In this document: in pieces, positions 20,855 to 32,823 of the stretch
How positions within the stretch are numbered: the stretch's first letter is position 1
Layout: each line of letters starts with the position of its first letter
Source of the DNA: Melanopsichium pennsylvanicum
Lineage: Eukaryota; Basidiomycota; Ustilaginomycetes; Ustilaginales
Direction: 5' to 3'
Length of the DNA: 64,000 nt
NCBI GenBank assembly: GCA_900208305.1
Contig: OAPG01000016.1
Coordinates: forward strand, 124,001 to 188,000
Position numbers and translations under genes: made by a program
Notes under the pieces: generated by a model
Database searches by the model: none
The model's input: only the letters and a program-made list of their open reading frames with translations
Told to the model about the DNA's origin: nothing

Positions 20855-23800
20855 TCAAAGGGCTAGAGCGCTAGACACGGCCTCACGGAAGCTCTTTCTA
20901 AAACGGTCCAAACCAGGCGCCTTCCTCGCCGGTCTTGATTCCCTAGGCAAGTAGGGATCAGTCCTAGTTCGACCCCTACCATCTCCCTGGACCTGGACAG
21001 GGTGGTGCTCCTCTGAGTCTCCTGCAGCCCATCTGCAGGCAATTTCCATCTGTCTGTTTCGCTTTCGCCTTCCGTATTCGGCAAGCGAATTGATATCTCT
21101 CATAGTTGCTGGGTCCAACGCGCCATCGTATGCAGGCATAGTATCTGGGTTCACCGACTGTCGATCGCCCTCACTGCCCCCCTCTTCATCGGGAATAGAG
21201 GCGGGGGGCGGGTTGGTCCAAACATTAGAAAGATCCTCCGATCCAGCCCCAACAGTCATGGCAAGGTGACGGAACCACGCGAAGAAGCTAAACACAGTAG
21301 GTGTACTGTCTGCGGCAGCGCGGAGGAAGGAGAACCAGCCTGGCGCCGCATCGTCCAGCATCTCGGCGATGACGTTCACCGCGTGGAGTGGATCCATGAC
21401 ACGAGCTCTCAAACCTGTGAGGTGGTCAAGGAGGCGACCAAGAAAGGCTCGGAGATCCATAATAGCATTTCCCATCCCTTTGGCCTTGTGTAATCGCCTG
21501 AGTTCTTCCATCAAGGGTTCAAATACAGTGGTGAGTGCATCGGCGATGATAGGATCTTGCAACATGCCGCGCACTTGCGCGCCATCGCGTTGGAGCGAGA
21601 GAAGACGGAGAGCACGTTGGAGGTCTGTGATGAGGAGATAACCCGGCTCCTTGTGGTTGTTCTTCTTGGTGATGGAAGGAACGGTCTTCATGAAGGTTTG
21701 GTAGGATTCCGTAGCATCCATGACGCGTTGCACCTCAACCTTGTTCAATTTGGGCTGCTCAGAGCCGCGAACAATCGCTGCGACCAGAGGCACCTCCGCC
21801 TTTTCTGCATGCTGTCGAATAAGACGCTTGAGATCGCCAGGTGAATCAACAAAGACGCGGATCTTTTGGAACATGACTTCGCTTCCGATCTTGCGGCGAA
21901 GCTCGACGAGATCCTCTTCGATTGTCTCTGGCTCGTCTTGGAGCACCACGTGTAGCATAGCTTGGAGGAAGCCACGTCGCAAGAACTGGTCTCTCCACGC
22001 TCGCATCATCTGTGCAATGGGAGACTTCATGGCAAAGGCAAGCTTCTTCCACGGAATCGATTCGTACACGTCCTGCACCCGAGCAAGGTTGGCTCTCGAC
22101 TCATCGCCAGCGACAAAGATGCCATACAGCCAGCGGGCCATCTGTAAGTTGCCCCAAGACACCATCTTCTGATATCCCAATGGCAAACGAGCGTAGTCAG
22201 ACGTCTCACGGAGCGCATCATACATCTTGAGGAAGCCGTCTCCTTCGACACAGTCGAACCAGATATCGTCGCGTACTTCGCGCAGGTCGTGCACATCGTC
22301 ACCTGCTTCGGCGGCATCTCGTTGGTGCTCCTGGCGACGGTGACGGTCTTCGTGGCGACGCTCTTGGATGTCGTCGTAGTCCGAGCGGCGGAGATTGCGC
22401 TCTGGGAAGCCACCGATGGTGAGGAAGTTTTGCGTTTCGGCAGCGTGGCCGGACTCGCGAATGGAAAGAGTGTCGCGCAGCCAAGTTCGAAGCTTGTTGC
22501 GACGTGCGTCAAAGTCCATGACTCCAGCAGGTGGTGGACGACGGAGAGAGCTGGCGCCGCGCTCAAGTGGGGCGGCGCGCGGAGGACGAGGAAGAGCTCG
22601 GCGCTGGGTGTCCTCGCTGCCTTGCCTGCGTCGGAGAGAATTGTTACGGCTGCTCTGTGGAGTCTCGTTGCCTGTAAGACGGCGCAACGAACCCTTGCCG
22701 CGAGCGAGAAGCGACTGGCGTGATTTGGGTTCGTCTGGGCCACCACGTCCGTTGACGCGAGAAGCACCACGCCTGGGCTGAAGAGTGGCTTCAGACTGAT
22801 CATCATCATCGTAGTACTCGTCACCGGTCTCGTCGAGTGCTTCGCTGTCATACTCGGAAGGAGCTTCACGGCCAAGCACGGGTCGACCATCGCGTTGAGC
22901 CGAGCTGTAACGTCTGCGACCGTCGCGTCCGCCTCCGCGCAAGCGGCTCCTTTCAGAGCTGCTGCGACCAGACACATTACCCGGCGATTTGTACAACTGG
23001 GCCCCTGAGCCGAGACCAGCAGCGTTGAAACGGGCCGACCTCTCAGACCCGACGGGACTGTCATCTTCAACATCACTCTCTCCCTCATCGGCCCGGCCGC
23101 GAGTGCGAGGCAGGGGCTTGACGAAGGCAAATGGGCTGAGATCTTTCGAGAGGTTGCGGCGGAACTCTTCAAAGTCATTGTCGTTTCGTACAACGTACTG
23201 GTCAGGAGCGTTGGGGCGGCGGAGGCGGATGATGTAGTCTCGCTCGGTTGCGCTGTGTCGGCGGATACCGACAACATCGATTTCGTAGCCTCCATACTTG
23301 ATTCGATCCAGAGGCTTTCGGAAGGCATAGTATGCCTCCGGAGGGAGCAGGTTGGATGCGGGCCAGGGCCAGGATTCTTTGCCGATCAGCTCCTCATCCT
23401 CAAAGTACGGATCGCCGGGGCCGACACGCAGCACAGCGGTAATGTATTTGGAGGCCCACTTGGTCAAAAGGTATCGCAGAGAGCCAGTGGTCGAGACGGC
23501 GCTGAAAGGCGTGCCATCACCCTCGCCGTGGCGGTCGACCCAGGCGCTCAGCGAACGCGACTGGGTAGCGCGGAGGAGAGGAAGTATGCCTGTGAAGAAG
23601 TAGGTGCGCGCCAACGTAGCCTTGTCGGGTGGGCCGCCGACGTACTGGTCCACCTTATCTTCAGGGGCAACGAACAGAGGGAAGGTGCAGAAGGCATTCT
23701 TGAATAGGAAGCGCAGCAATGGCAGGTCGGGGATGGTGGACTGGCTGTAAAGAGCGCCGATCTGCTGAGTACCACGACGGAAGACAGCTTCTTCATCCTC

Positions 23801-26344
23801 GTCCTCGTCGATGGCCAGCAGGTCCTCGTCGGACGACTCGTCGAAGTCGTTGATGCGGGAGTCGTCCTCAACTTCCGAGAAGTTCTTGCGCGCGCGCCTC
23901 GTAGGGCGCTGAGGCTTTTCGAAGCTGGTGAGCAGCCATGCTCGGTCAAGCTCCCACTTGAGCTCGCGCATCGAGAGTTCGCGCAGGAAGTAGTGGGACT
24001 GCTGTGGCGACAGGTCCTTGGTGAGCCAATCACCCTTGGCGCTAGCAACACGGCTACGTCCAGCATCCAGTGGATCAGCAACGCTGGGGGCGATGCTAGG
24101 AGTGAGGAGGTAGCCACCTTTCTCTGGTGCAGGGATCATGCGTCGGTGGACATAGGAGTCCTCGCTGACAGCGGGCATCTTTTCGACAATGCGACTTCCC
24201 TTGGGTGCTTTGGTTGTCCTGGCCTTTCTCGCCCCAACGGCAGCCACGGGCGCGAGAGGAGCAGCGACAGCAGCCATACCAAGCTGACTGTATCCGCTCT
24301 TTTCGTTGAGTGGTGCCGCGACGGAAGGCGGCCTACCTTCATCATCGGCAATGACAGAGGCATCCGTCACGGATCCAGCGGCGAAGTCGCGAGCTTGAAA
24401 AGAGTCATCCACCACGACAGGCACATCAGCCGCCGTGCTAAGTGGGACCGTACGCTCCGAAGGAACTTGCTCAACTTCGGTCATCCCGGTAGCATAGATT
24501 TCGGGCGCAACGTTGGCAGCAACAAGGACGTGTGCATCTCCTTCCACAGCTTGCTTCTTGCTCTTCTTGCTCTTCTTATGCTTCTTCTTACCTTCGACTG
24601 CGTCCTCTCCAGCGGCCGCGTCAGCTGCAGCAAGACCTCCGAGGCCCACGCCGAGCACTGCAGGCACGGCCAGAGCGGGAGCAGCCGTAGAAGTTTCCAC
24701 GGAAGCGCCGTCGTCAACAACATAGGGCAGCTCGGAATGAGTCTCACCAGGAACGGCAGCAGCAGCCTCAGGCACCACTCCATGGCTGCTAGCTTCTGTA
24801 AGCACAGAAGCCTTGCTGCTCTTCCTTCGGTTCCTCCTCGGGAGCAGAGTAAGCTCCGATGGGGAAGATCCAGCAGCCTCAGCGGGAGCAGCTTGGGTAG
24901 CGGCGTTGAGAGAAGTAGTGGAAGCAGCAGCATCCTTTTCGGTGGTTTCGTCAGCGGTGAGGCCGAGTGCCGTTGCGAGAGGATCGTCCTTTGGCGGAAG
25001 ACCACTCTTCTTCTCGCGCAGCGCGTCAAAGCCGATCATGGCAGCGAGGCCACCCAGAGCTCCACCGGCGGCTGCACGAAGATCCATGCTTGGCTTGCGG
25101 GATTGTTCCATGTTTTGCTCGTCGATCTCATTGTCCCTCATCGATTGCAAAGAGGCACGCTGGCTGGGAACTACAGCATCGGTGTGGCTCAGTGGTCCGG
25201 ACAGCGGAATCAAAGGTGAAGATGGCTGTATGACGGAAGCAGCATCGCTGCCATCGAGCACGCTTGGTCGGACGCTCTCAGCAAGCGACTTAGATCGCGC
25301 GTGCTGATCGCTTGGATCGACAAGCTCGGGCGAGCGTGCGCTTTCCGCTTCTCGAAGAGCGACAGGGACGGGGATGACAGGTGGAGCATCTGCGATCTCG
25401 CTTACACCACCCCTCTTGCTGAGTAGGATGTCGGTACCGTCATCGCTGGCAATGACCGACGGAGGCTGACGTCCACGAAGCTTTGGACGAGCGGTGCCGA
25501 GTTCGCTGTCAAAGTCATCATCGAAGCCGCCGCGGCCGGAGGTGCTGAGATTGCCGACTCGACCAGAGGATCGAGCAGTGCTGCCAGCGACGCCAAAGGA
25601 GACTACAGTGCTGGACAACTCTGAGTCTGGTCGGCGCAGAGAGCTCTTTCGGCTACGCAGTTCGCGCACAGCTCCGTAGGAGCGACCGAGCACCATGTCC
25701 GTATTGGCACCTTCACGGGTCTGGCTAACGCCCGCATCCGAGTCCTTTGGCTTGCGGCCGAGCCGCTTCAGTCTTCCAAGAACACCACCTTTGCGACGCT
25801 TGGCTTCATCCTGGAGCGCCCAATCCTCTTCTTCTGGGGCGAGCTTATTGGAGCGCGAGTAGGCGCGAGGTCGGCTTCGTGGAGTGGCAGAGAGATTGCT
25901 TCTGCTCTGATTGCGAGGCGTTCGCACACCGCGTTCGTCATCATCGTCGGCATCATCGTCGTGGTCCTGTTCGATAACGTGTGCTCCGCGGATTGGAGGA
26001 GCTGCTCGAACAACTGAGCGTGCAGAGCGGCGATCTTGGACCTCTTCCTCGTCGTCAAGAAGTTGGTCGTCCTCGAGATCATCTTCTTCGCCATCGACAT
26101 CTTCACTGGCGGTGACGACGTTATCGTCAGTCTGAGTGACAAAGCCTTGATCGTCGTTGTCGCTGTAAAAATCGTCCTGATCGGTCTCACCTTCGCTGAC
26201 GAGTCGAGCTGGGTGGCCGTCTTGTGCTGCGGAAGCAAGCGAGCTGGGATCACGCCCCTTGCGATCAGGCCCGTTGGATCGAGAACGATGCCTAATGCCT
26301 GGTCGGGCAGAGCGATGACCCGGCTCCACGTAAGGTCGGCGCAT
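20855..26344 (-). CDS. Giant PX-domain protein of the Ypr097w/Lec1 type
   Basis: 1829 residues, single exon. Residues 1 to about 770 are disordered, rich in Arg/Ser/Asp/Ala, with acidic runs (DEEEVQD, DDDADDDDE) and a Lys block (KKKHKKSKKSKK at about 585). Conserved sequence begins near 778 (FLRELSMRELKWELDRAWLL), the PX-associated N-terminal region. A PX domain follows at about 1020-1080 (IDVVGIRRHSATERDYIIRL...NDFEEFRRNLSKDLSPF). A second low-complexity linker (about 1100-1280) precedes a large helical region at about 1390-1710 (MVSWGNLQMARWLYGIF, MRAWRDQFLRRGFLQAML, ATESYQTFMKTVPSI), matching the DUF3818-like part of fungal Ypr097w proteins. Yeast Lec1 is linked to lipid transfer and sterol distribution (family knowledge). 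The phosphoinositide and lipid role is therefore inferred. Yeast Ypr097w is about 1070 residues, so this protein is greatly extended. Confidence 0.8.
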   Translation of the reverse strand: MRRPYVEPGHRSARPGIRHRSRSNGPDRKGRDPSSLASAAQDGHPARLVSEGETDQDDFYSDNDDQGFVTQTDDNVVTASEDVDGEEDDLEDDQLLDDEEEVQDRRSARSVVRAAPPIRGAHVIEQDHDDDADDDDERGVRTPRNQSRSNLSATPRSRPRAYSRSNKLAPEEEDWALQDEAKRRKGGVLGRLKRLGRKPKDSDAGVSQTREGANTDMVLGRSYGAVRELRSRKSSLRRPDSELSSTVVSFGVAGSTARSSGRVGNLSTSGRGGFDDDFDSELGTARPKLRGRQPPSVIASDDGTDILLSKRGGVSEIADAPPVIPVPVALREAESARSPELVDPSDQHARSKSLAESVRPSVLDGSDAASVIQPSSPLIPLSGPLSHTDAVVPSQRASLQSMRDNEIDEQNMEQSRKPSMDLRAAAGGALGGLAAMIGFDALREKKSGLPPKDDPLATALGLTADETTEKDAAASTTSLNAATQAAPAEAAGSSPSELTLLPRRNRRKSSKASVLTEASSHGVVPEAAAAVPGETHSELPYVVDDGASVETSTAAPALAVPAVLGVGLGGLAAADAAAGEDAVEGKKKHKKSKKSKKQAVEGDAHVLVAANVAPEIYATGMTEVEQVPSERTVPLSTAADVPVVVDDSFQARDFAAGSVTDASVIADDEGRPPSVAAPLNEKSGYSQLGMAAVAAPLAPVAAVGARKARTTKAPKGSRIVEKMPAVSEDSYVHRRMIPAPEKGGYLLTPSIAPSVADPLDAGRSRVASAKGDWLTKDLSPQQSHYFLRELSMRELKWELDRAWLLTSFEKPQRPTRRARKNFSEVEDDSRINDFDESSDEDLLAIDEDEDEEAVFRRGTQQIGALYSQSTIPDLPLLRFLFKNAFCTFPLFVAPEDKVDQYVGGPPDKATLARTYFFTGILPLLRATQSRSLSAWVDRHGEGDGTPFSAVSTTGSLRYLLTKWASKYITAVLRVGPGDPYFEDEELIGKESWPWPASNLLPPEAYYAFRKPLDRIKYGGYEIDVVGIRRHSATERDYIIRLRRPNAPDQYVVRNDNDFEEFRRNLSKDLSPFAFVKPLPRTRGRADEGESDVEDDSPVGSERSARFNAAGLGSGAQLYKSPGNVSGRSSSERSRLRGGGRDGRRRYSSAQRDGRPVLGREAPSEYDSEALDETGDEYYDDDDQSEATLQPRRGASRVNGRGGPDEPKSRQSLLARGKGSLRRLTGNETPQSSRNNSLRRRQGSEDTQRRALPRPPRAAPLERGASSLRRPPPAGVMDFDARRNKLRTWLRDTLSIRESGHAAETQNFLTIGGFPERNLRRSDYDDIQERRHEDRHRRQEHQRDAAEAGDDVHDLREVRDDIWFDCVEGDGFLKMYDALRETSDYARLPLGYQKMVSWGNLQMARWLYGIFVAGDESRANLARVQDVYESIPWKKLAFAMKSPIAQMMRAWRDQFLRRGFLQAMLHVVLQDEPETIEEDLVELRRKIGSEVMFQKIRVFVDSPGDLKRLIRQHAEKAEVPLVAAIVRGSEQPKLNKVEVQRVMDATESYQTFMKTVPSITKKNNHKEPGYLLITDLQRALRLLSLQRDGAQVRGMLQDPIIADALTTVFEPLMEELRRLHKAKGMGNAIMDLRAFLGRLLDHLTGLRARVMDPLHAVNVIAEMLDDAAPGWFSFLRAAADSTPTVFSFFAWFRHLAMTVGAGSEDLSNVWTNPPPASIPDEEGGSEGDRQSVNPDTMPAYDGALDPATMRDINSLAEYGRRKRNRQMEIACRWAAGDSEEHHPVQVQGDGRGRTRTDPYLPRESRPARKAPGLDRFRKSFREAVSSALAL

Positions 26345-28652
26345 CTTGAATGGCTATAGCAGCTGGATTGCTGATCTGCAACGCTTTTGAGAGGTAAAGT
26401 AGGATTGCAGCTGATAGATATGCTTCTGTATACTAGGATCAGCGCTGTTTGCGGTTATCGCGGTGGAGGAAGTTGGCTCTTTTGCCCGCCCCTTGTTAGC
26501 ACGGCCGGAAAAGCTTGGGTATAAAAGTGAAGGTATCGGCGCTGGCTGGATTGACTAGATGACAAGGATCTTGATTCGGATTGGAGCAGAGCGATGATGG
26601 TGGTATTGATGGAAGTGAAACGGGATGACGGGCGGAGTCGCAAGGAAGAAGGAGGCGGGCTGGGTGGAAGGAAGCCAAATTCTGAAAGACGGCAGGGCGG
26701 GGTGAAAGGCAGAAGTCAGCGTTCGAGCCATATGGGATGACTGTGTGGAACCGTAGGACCTTTGATGGTGTCCTGAGATCGATGGGAAGTGGACCGGGGG
26801 AGGGAGCACATTGCGAGAGGATTTTGCGGCTGCAGTTTCAGTAGGCCCAAAGCGGGAAATATATTTTCAAGGACCGCCGCAAAGGGAGGGATGGAACCAA
26901 GACCTAGTTTGCATCGCATCGGAATGAGCAATCCTTCACTGCCATTCCTTCACTCTCGATTCAACCCACGCTCGCCGACTGCGTAGCCGCTGTGCCTATC
27001 TCCTGTGATACTGGCCGGGTCTCAACCCAGGGCCATGCCTTACTACACCAGCCCCTAGCAGTCGGATGGAATTTCAAAATGCGAAGGCTTCATCACTACG
27101 TCTCTTTGCTTCAGTACAATCGAATTGGGTGCAATCACCCAACAGTCGGCCCATTTTTGTCTAAGATGCAAGTCAAGGAAGAGCTATCCAAGCAAGAGAC
27201 CGATGGATGGAGTGACTGTGTGCGGCTCGAAATTCCAGTGTTGGCTGTTCTTCCTCGATTTTGAAATGAACTTCCAGCCATGATACCGATGCAGCGAATG
27301 GACAGTTCATGGGAAGCAAAAGAGGCGCAAGGGAAGGAAGCATGCGGCTTCGGCTGCACACATCACTGGCTTTCATATGAAGCGCCAAAATCTTGCAGCG
27401 TGCCTCTCGCTTTAATAGAGTGCCCTGCATCGAAGTACCATTAGCAATAACAATCCCGCATTGACTCTACTTGACATGGTATTGATCGCAACTTCTTCCA
27501 CAACAACCCGTATGAACAGCCTCTGTAAAGTTGCAAAGTCGAGCCAATAGGGTTCGAGTTGTAGATGGGCACGTTCGGATCGACGGCTAAACAAAGCAGA
27601 CCCTGTTGATCGACGGCGTTGCGAAGGCATCGCATCATGTCTAGTCTTAAACAAACCTGGAACGCGAGCTTACGCTCTGATCAAATGCAGCTCCTTGTTA
27701 TTGTTTGAGATGGAACAGGGCGTGATGCTGAGTAGTACTGTGTAGTTGCAGATGCATTTCTTTTTGGTCGACGATGTCTGCTGTTCTCGAGCGCATTCGG
27801 AATCGCTTTTCTTTGAACAGCTGTGGAATGACGTACGCACAGCCATTTTTTTTTTCGGATTTGGCACGAGCACCAATAAGGCGAGAAGTTGAAGTTGAAA
27901 GCGCTCCTCGCTTGTTCATGTGAACCACTTCTCATTGGGTGGTTGACTGAAATCGACAGTCGACAGCATTCCGCACTTTTCAGCATACGGCCCGTGTGCC
28001 CCTGCTGATCATCCAAGATTTGAGTGCGGGGAGAGCAACAGATCGACGTGTTTTCTTGGCCGACCAATCAGCTTGCCTGCTGCAGTCAGCTTAAAAAGAA
28101 AACTCAAAAGGTCACTTTCGAAAAAAATTAGACTTGTACCTAACGTAGGTCTAACATCTCACAATATCTGAAAAACATAAGACCTCTTCTTGATCAGTCC
28201 CGATTTTTTCTGGCCCGCACACGGACCCATTCACATACGGCTCCTTCAAGCAGTGAAGATGTCTTTTCAAGAGTTTGTACGAGATTGGAAGCCGGAATGT
28301 TGACGGGCCAACGAAGGAAGCATGAGAAGCAGGTCCTTCCACGTCGAACTATTGCGGTATAATTAAAAATACATCGACACTCGGTACGAGCACCGAGCGT
28401 TGCCAGTCTTGTGCAAACAAAGTCTGTAGAGTTTAGGCATGAGATGAAGAGTATGCACCTGCGTACACTGGGGCGTTGAAAGGGACGAGAGAAAAGACAA
28501 TGATCCTGGAACAGATTGGGGGTATCAAAATGAATAGAGATGGTGTGCTATGGTCTCAAAGTGAAGACGGTGCGTGATGCGAAGAAGCCGAAAGCATAGG
28601 TGTCTTCTGGAATGCAAGGAGTTAAACGAAATGCGAGATAAGCATGTCGTTT
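26345..28652. other. Intergenic region upstream of the PX protein
   Basis: 2.3 kb between two minus-strand genes. It holds the promoter/5' leader of the PX gene (26345 to roughly 26950) and the 3' region of the 264-aa gene. Frames around 27412-28067 overlap in several registers and are not protein-like. Nothing else supported. Confidence 0.45.
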
Positions 28653-29447
28653 TCAGCGTTTAAAGATGCGAGAAAAGGAACGATTGCTTCGAGAGACGGG
28701 TCTCGACTCGATGTTGTCTTGAACTGCGAGCTTAGCCTCATTGACTTGAGCTGGAACTTGCGAGATCTTCTTTCTGCCGAAGCGAGAGCCAGCACGGGTG
28801 ATGATCGACTTTCTGGGCTTGGTAAAGTAGACACCGCCGACGTCCTTGTCTGCCGTAGCGTGCAGCATGGCAGGAAGATCCGATGCATGCTGATCCGACG
28901 ATGCCGAGATCTCCGAACTTGAGCTCGAGTCACGCTTGGCGAGATGCGGCATCGATGCGAGAACCATGTAGCCAGCATAGGCGTGCTCGAGCGCCTTGAC
29001 TGCAGCCACCTTGTCATCAGCGTAGATAGGCGCTATGCTGCTTGGCATCATAGGAATTGCCTGCGGGGCTGGCACGATGCATTCGGTTTGATCCTCCTGA
29101 CGAACACGAGCCGGTCGCCCAAAGTCGAAAGAAGTTCGCCCAATGGTGTCGCGACCGTCGATCCAGCTCTCAGAGGTGCCTTCTAACTTTTGGCGCACAA
29201 GGTTGATTCGCTTCAGACGCCAGTCGAGGTATGAAAGCTTGTCGCTAGTCAGTGAGCCACGTGGTGGCGGGGGACCTGACTTGTCATCGAAGCGGTGGCG
29301 GCGACCTGGTCGAGATACTTGAGCTGCTGATGCAGAGCTGTTTGAATCTTTTTCCTTGCCGGAAGGCTCGGCGGCGTGGTTGCTACGGCCACGCCCAGAG
29401 AGAGCCGTGAGCAAGGACTTGGCCATTGTGAACTCTCGATCCTGCAT
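28653..29447 (-). CDS. Unrecognised 264-residue protein
   Basis: A single continuous frame, with M1 (MQDREFT) or M8 (MAKSLLTALSGRGRSN) as the start; M8 at 29426 gives a tidier N-terminus. Visible features are a basic/Ser-rich N-terminus and a segment rich in charged and aromatic residues at about 65-95 (LTSDKLSYLDWRLKRINLVR, amphipathic). A more hydrophobic central stretch (VAAVKALEHAYAGYMVLASM, about 148-167) follows, then a strongly basic tail ending SRSNRSFSRIFKR. There is no signal peptide, no clear transmembrane helix and no catalytic motif. Codon choice resembles the neighbouring real genes, which is the main argument that it is coding. I assign no function. A further upstream exon cannot be excluded. 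Confidence 0.65.
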   Translation of the reverse strand: MQDREFTMAKSLLTALSGRGRSNHAAEPSGKEKDSNSSASAAQVSRPGRRHRFDDKSGPPPPRGSLTSDKLSYLDWRLKRINLVRQKLEGTSESWIDGRDTIGRTSFDFGRPARVRQEDQTECIVPAPQAIPMMPSSIAPIYADDKVAAVKALEHAYAGYMVLASMPHLAKRDSSSSSEISASSDQHASDLPAMLHATADKDVGGVYFTKPRKSIITRAGSRFGRKKISQVPAQVNEAKLAVQDNIESRPVSRSNRSFSRIFKR

Positions 29448-32400
29448 GGTTGATCGAGGAAATCGTGACTGTGCACTCGTTGTACGCGGAAGGACGTGAC
29501 TGCCGTGAAACTTTGCGGAAGTAGAATGTGTAGGCAGCGAGGTAAAGATGGTTGAAGAGAGGGGAGACGTTCAATGGAGTTGTCGAGCGATTAAATGTGT
29601 ATATTTGTCTATCTTTGCGGGGGAGCAAGACGGCGCTGGCTGCCACTGTCCTTGTTGCCAATGCTGCACCTTGCACTGAACCAAGATATCGGACTATTCG
29701 ACAAGGTCTGGTAATTTGCCAAGAAGTGCAAAAAAGGCGGAAGCGTTTTTTTTCCTGCAAGCTCCGCCTAGCTCTTTGACAACTTTGGTCTCGCCACCAG
29801 GTGCAAAGACAGAGCCGAACGGGTAGGCGCAGTAGGCGAGAGTCAAAACGATTTTGGACAGGGTACAGTATGAAGCACAGTGCTCCTGAGCTGTGAGGTT
29901 GAGACAAGAGAGGCAGTAAGACAGACAACAGTTTCTGCATTCGACTCGAGTCGGGACCCTCGTCTAGCGTCGGAGTCTTAATTGGAGCAACAAGAGACAA
30001 CAAAAAAAAAAGCCAGAACGGTCAAGACAGATCCAACTGACCCAGCCGCTTGGTCTCACTTGTGTTCACAGTCTGATACCAGCAGCTAGCTCGCATTTGA
30101 GTTCTTGTAGGAATAGATTCACAGAGGTAGACGACAAAGAGATCACGTCAGGAGGACGTGCTAAGCTACGCTAAGACTGTGCTTTGAAGAGGTCGAGTGC
30201 AAATGAACATGTCAGCCACGCGAACACTGTCTTTTCACACGGTAACTTGTCTGTTCTGAATTCGGATGTATTAATATCAAGGAAAAAATATTTTTGCGGG
30301 GCTATGGCAGCGGAAAAGCTTCGAGGTTGGGGGACTACACGGGACAGTCGTTCGGCCAAGCCATCTTTGGGTACCCGCCCCTCAACTCAAGCGAGGCCTG
30401 GCCGGGACCCTAAGCGAGTTAAAAAACTCTAAACGCCCTGGCGGGCAAATAAGGGCACAAGATAGAGTCAGAAGGTGCATGCGCGCGAGGTACCAGCTGT
30501 GGTGAGACAGTTTGCATCACGTGACAGACATGTTTACCTGAGCTCAGCTACGCGTTCACACTGTAGATTATGGTCACACTCGCCCGGTATTATTTACGTC
30601 TCACCATCATTTTCCTTTTGGCGAGCGCGGTGCTAGCACGCACTCGCCGCTCATTTTTCACCCGCCCGATCCCTACCTTGCGTTCCGCCTGTTTGACCCG
30701 CTCTTCTCTGCGCTCGACCGGCCCCCAACGGCGGGCTGGGAGCCTTTGAGCTAGCAGGTTTCTTCGCTGTCCCGCGTCCCAATTTTTCTATGTGATATTG
30801 ATATGTGGTCCTATTATTCATGACTCTTTCGGCCGCGTAAGCAAGAGCTGGGATAGTGTCTCTTTTTATTAATAGTTGAATCCAATGGGGTGCTCGAAGG
30901 TAGACGAAATTCAAAGTTGGTGAATTCAAAGTTGAATTTTGAGTTGGGCACAAGACTTTTGGTAGGATTGCTTCCATGCATGCAATGCAACCTGACGGGG
31001 AAAGGATTGCAACAAGTTCTAGCCAATCAGGTCTCGTTCCTCTTCTTATGTCTAAGCTCCTTTCCGCTGTATCCTAGATTTGGTGCGAATCCTTCTTTTT
31101 TCTTTTTCGGCACTGCAACGGCCTGCAAAGCCATCACCACAGTCAATTCTCCGGCTTCAGTCGTTGCATGCAGTCCGCCGTCGCTGTCAAATTCAAAAGG
31201 AAGACTCCGCCCTTTATTCGTTTCGCGGTGCTCCTACGCCTCGCATGACGTACTGCGCGTTCTCGCCAGCTTGCCACCCGTTCTGAGGCTTCCTAGCTGT
31301 GTTGGAGCTCCAGCCCTATTGTTGCCGCCGGCACATGCGACTTTAGATTCTTCGACATGCCAGTGGCGCAAGGACTGACATTGCTGGAGCATCCTCATTC
31401 TGTATACTGTATTGCCTTCGCAAATCCTGCCCAAACAGCTCATGTCCACATCACTAGCTAGCTCAGCAATGGTAATCTGATCTTTTCGCATCACTTCACG
31501 GTCTTGAAGCAATTAGATTTGGCTCGTGAGTCGTTGCTCACTTACCAATTAAGCAGCCGCTTCTCGTCTTGTATCAATCACTCGATGATGTCAAAGAGAG
31601 CAGTGTATACATAGTGCCTCAATTCCAATCGCACCTTGTCAATCAAAGTGACCAACGAGATGCCAGGTTGAGACCAGATCGGGTCGACGTGTATTGTTTA
31701 AGCGAGCTGATGTTGGTTTCAGTTTTGGGGTTGCTCTGGTAAAATGTTGGCACGAGAGCCGATGATTCGCAAGTTGGCAAAAGCCGCCCGCTGTCCTGTC
31801 TCTCGCGAAACGTGGCAGTAGAGTAAATTTTACTGACGCGCCTCCCTGCCAAGATGCGCCAGCTCTGGACAACGGTAAGGCCCTCGCTTCCTACGGATTG
31901 GCAAAGCGTATTGCATGGTGGTTCCACTGCTCAACGATTGCCAATAGCCGTTGCTTGTCTATCTGCGCTTTGCATACCCTCGATAGCTGTTACAATTATG
32001 ATCGGCGTGTTGTGCAGAAGGCAGCCGAAGAACCAATCACTTTGCATCACGCCTGCTAGGCGAGATCCTTCCTCTCGTGCATTTTGAGCATCACGACCTT
32101 CGTCCAAGGAGTTTGTGCATCGTCTCTCGACAGCATCCTTTGTCGCCGTACTCTTGACGGCGTCTTTGTTGTTGCTCAGCTGGCTTAGGCACCGTGATGG
32201 ACAGGATCCGGGAGCGTGTGCGGCTGTCGAAGGCGCCATTTGCACAGCGTTAATAGCGCCTACTCAGTGCAGCTGCGCACATCTGAGACTGGTGAAGAAG
32301 CTTGTCTAAGTAAGGATCGCCGTCTGTTGATCATGCCTCTCCCGTGTCTGGCGGAAGGATCGTCGCGCTGCAGCTACCCCTTGCGCTGTGCCCTTCTCTA

Positions 32401-32823
32401 CTCGTACCTCCCGCCAGACTCTCTGAAGGCCTTGATCGCTGCCCGAAACCCCTGGTCCAATCAATCCTATATGTCCTTTTCGATGAGCCTCTTTCTCCCT
32501 CTTTTCTCTTCCCCGTCCCTCATCCTCTCTTCTCTCCATACCACACTCCTCTAAGCGGATCCCTCTCTTGTACAGGCAACTTTCTCCAACTCACAACACA
32601 AGCTGGTATTGTGATTTACACACCCTCGCCTTCTCTAACCCATCGTCCTGACCCTCATCGTCTGAACCTCTCCACCTTCTTTTATCTATCCGCTCTCGTT
32701 TCCCAACGCTCGGAAATACCCCGCTATCTTCTCCACCTTCGGCTATCTTGCGACTGCCTCTTCTCGTCCCACTATCTGGCATCTACATCATCACGTTCTC
32801 TGCATCACCTTGCTCAAATCACA
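29448..32823. other. Intergenic region upstream of the GH128 gene
   Basis: 3.4 kb between divergent genes. Frames at 29383-30003, 30890-31378 and 31643-32087 overlap on both strands with no recognisable feature. The last ~500 bp (32340-32820) are strongly pyrimidine-rich on the + strand, typical of a leader or promoter of a highly expressed gene. The upstream extension of the GH128 frame into this DNA is judged non-coding because the signal peptide starts at 32824. Confidence 0.45.

Noticed and set aside
32344..32823. N-terminal extension of the GH128 frame
   Set aside because: It would add 160 residues before a perfect signal peptide; the DNA is pyrimidine-rich leader-like and has no similarity to the family.
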